From JBAYZQ01 sp041672385 (GTDB lineage Bacteria; Spirochaetota; Spirochaetia; Sphaerochaetales; Sphaerochaetaceae): a stretch of 5,919 bases of DNA. Shown here piece after piece: positions 5,064-5,919 of the stretch. The stretch's first letter is position 1; every line of letters begins with the position of its first letter. The position numbers and the translations under genes were made by a program. The notes under the pieces were generated by a model. The model searched no databases, had not been told where the DNA came from, and worked only from the letters and a program-made list of their open reading frames with translations. The stretch covers positions 1 to 5,919 of the forward strand of contig JBAYZQ010000141.1 in assembly GCA_041672385.1 (NCBI GenBank). The letters are read 5' to 3'.

Positions 5064-5919
5064 AATTAAACTAACATTAATCAACTCCATAGAAGCAACT
5101 TTTTTGTCAGACTTAAAGGATCCTAATACCTTTTTAGCTAAAACCTTTCCAAGAGCAACTAAATCAATATCAACAGCAGAAATTGCTGGGTTTGAAATTT
5201 CAGTAAGATCGGTGTTATCAAAACAAATTATCTGAACATCCTCTGGAATTTTTACTCCCTTTCTTACAAGATATTGAACTAAAGAAAACGCAATTTTATT
5301 ATCTGTGCAAAGTATTCCATCTACATCAATTTCTTTATTTATAATTTTTTGCGCAAATTCTTTTGCTTCTAGAGCATTATTACAATCAGATTTTACTAAT
5401 CTTTTAGAAAAAGTAAGTTTATTCCTCTTTAAGGCCTGTTGGTAGCCAGTAAATCTAGAAATTTTCAAACTATTATTATTATATTCTGGGGAAACATATG
5501 CAATCTTTCTACTTCCTTTATCAATAAGAACTTGCATAGCAATATTTGCACCTTGCAAATTATTAATATCAGCGCAATTTATTTTCGAATCACTGTGTTG
5601 TCCTATAATAGCAAAAGGAAAACTATTCTCTTCGAAGTAAGAAGCCATTGAATCGGATAAAAGTTCAATGGGCAAAATAGCGCCTTCAATCCTTTTTTCC
5701 ATTATCATTTTTTGCAAAGTTTTTGTCCCTTTTTCTTGATCATCTATACTTATAACTAACATATAGAAACCTTGATTACTTAATTCTTTTTCAACTCCAA
5801 ATTGAATTTTCGCAAAAAATTCATTCCCATAGGTTTTTTCATTTTCAGAGTCAATAACAAAAGCAATCGTATGAGTAATAACACCAGCCAAACTTTGAGC
5901 TAAAAAGCTTGGTCTATAA
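5040..5919 (-). CDS. LacI/GalR-family transcriptional regulator, 5' end outside window
   Basis: The open frame runs in from the right edge (first full codon 5918-5916) and gives 292 residues to TAA at 5040. It opens with Tyr-Arg-Pro-Ser-Phe-Leu-Ala-Gln-Ser-Leu-Ala-Gly, the hinge helix that follows the helix-turn-helix in LacI proteins. About 45 N-terminal residues with the DNA-reading helix are therefore missing. It is not a short protein starting at the in-frame TTG of 5891. The rest is a periplasmic-binding-like effector domain: the Thr-Ile-Ala-Phe-Val-Ile first strand, Gly-Ile-Leu-Cys-Thr-Asp-Asn mid-domain, Val-Gln-Ile-Ile-Cys-Phe-Asp-Asn-Thr-Asp-Leu, Asn-Pro-Ala-Ile-Ser-Ala-Val-Asp, and the closing Leu-Ile-Leu-Arg-Asp-Thr-Thr. 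The family senses a sugar or sugar derivative. Its gene lies 44 nt before the binding-protein gene with a LacI-type operator between them, so local control of the operon is likely. The effector is unknown. Confidence 0.93.
   Translation of the reverse strand, partial: YRPSFLAQSLAGVITHTIAFVIDSENEKTYGNEFFAKIQFGVEKELSNQGFYMLVISIDDQEKGTKTLQKMIMEKRIEGAILPIELLSDSMASYFEENSFPFAIIGQHSDSKINCADINNLQGANIAMQVLIDKGSRKIAYVSPEYNNNSLKISRFTGYQQALKRNKLTFSKRLVKSDCNNALEAKEFAQKIINKEIDVDGILCTDNKIAFSLVQYLVRKGVKIPEDVQIICFDNTDLTEISNPAISAVDIDLVALGKVLAKKVLGSFKSDKKVASMELINVSLILRDTTKE

Noticed and set aside
5889..5891. TTG as the start of a short regulator without a DNA-binding domain
   Set aside because: The frame stays open to the window edge and encodes the LacI hinge helix upstream, so the gene is simply cut by the window.
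1..5919. CRISPR arrays, tRNA or rRNA genes, insertion sequences, prophage or defence genes
   Set aside because: No repeat-spacer pattern, cloverleaf, terminal inverted repeats or transposase-like protein is visible.

Overview
This is an AT-rich bacterial window holding one compact carbohydrate-uptake locus on the minus strand, plus the tail of an unrelated plus-strand gene at the left edge. The solute-binding protein has a cleavable export signal ending in a Phe-Ala-Asn-Gly stretch, followed by an acidic mature N-terminus. This pattern is common in periplasmic binding proteins of spirochaetes, so a low-GC spirochaete (Treponema-like) is my best guess. That placement rests on one short motif and is an inference only.

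Layout, left to right. Positions 1-140 (+) are the last 45 codons of a gene that looks like a DegT/DnrJ/EryC1/StrS-type aminotransferase. It is closed by a strong intrinsic terminator at 165-193. Everything else reads leftwards on the minus strand. In transcription order: a LacI-family regulator (5919-5040, N-terminal DNA-binding domain outside the window); a 45-nt gap carrying a perfect 14-bp LacI-type operator (5010-5023), a weaker abutting copy and a possible promoter; an ABC-importer solute-binding protein (4995-3757); a 69-nt gap occupied by a strong hairpin (3707-3745); a MalF-type permease (3687-2788); a MalG-type permease (2785-1955); and a cytoplasmic GH13 enzyme of the neopullulanase/cyclomaltodextrinase/maltogenic-amylase type (1938-205). 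There is no gene-free stretch over 300 bases.

How it works together (inference from families and order): the binding protein captures an oligosaccharide in the periplasm and the two permeases form the membrane channel. An ATPase not encoded here powers import, and the cytoplasmic GH13 enzyme cleaves the imported alpha-glucan oligosaccharide. A LacI-type repressor, most simply the adjacent one, would shut the operon off at the palindromic operator. The gene set resembles the Bacillus subtilis yvdE-yvdF-mdxEFG maltodextrin locus, reduced to regulator, transporter and one glycosidase.

I found no new biological system here. The parts worth a second look are regulatory (tandem operator, intercistronic hairpin), the missing ATPase, and a substitution in the GH13 specificity motif.
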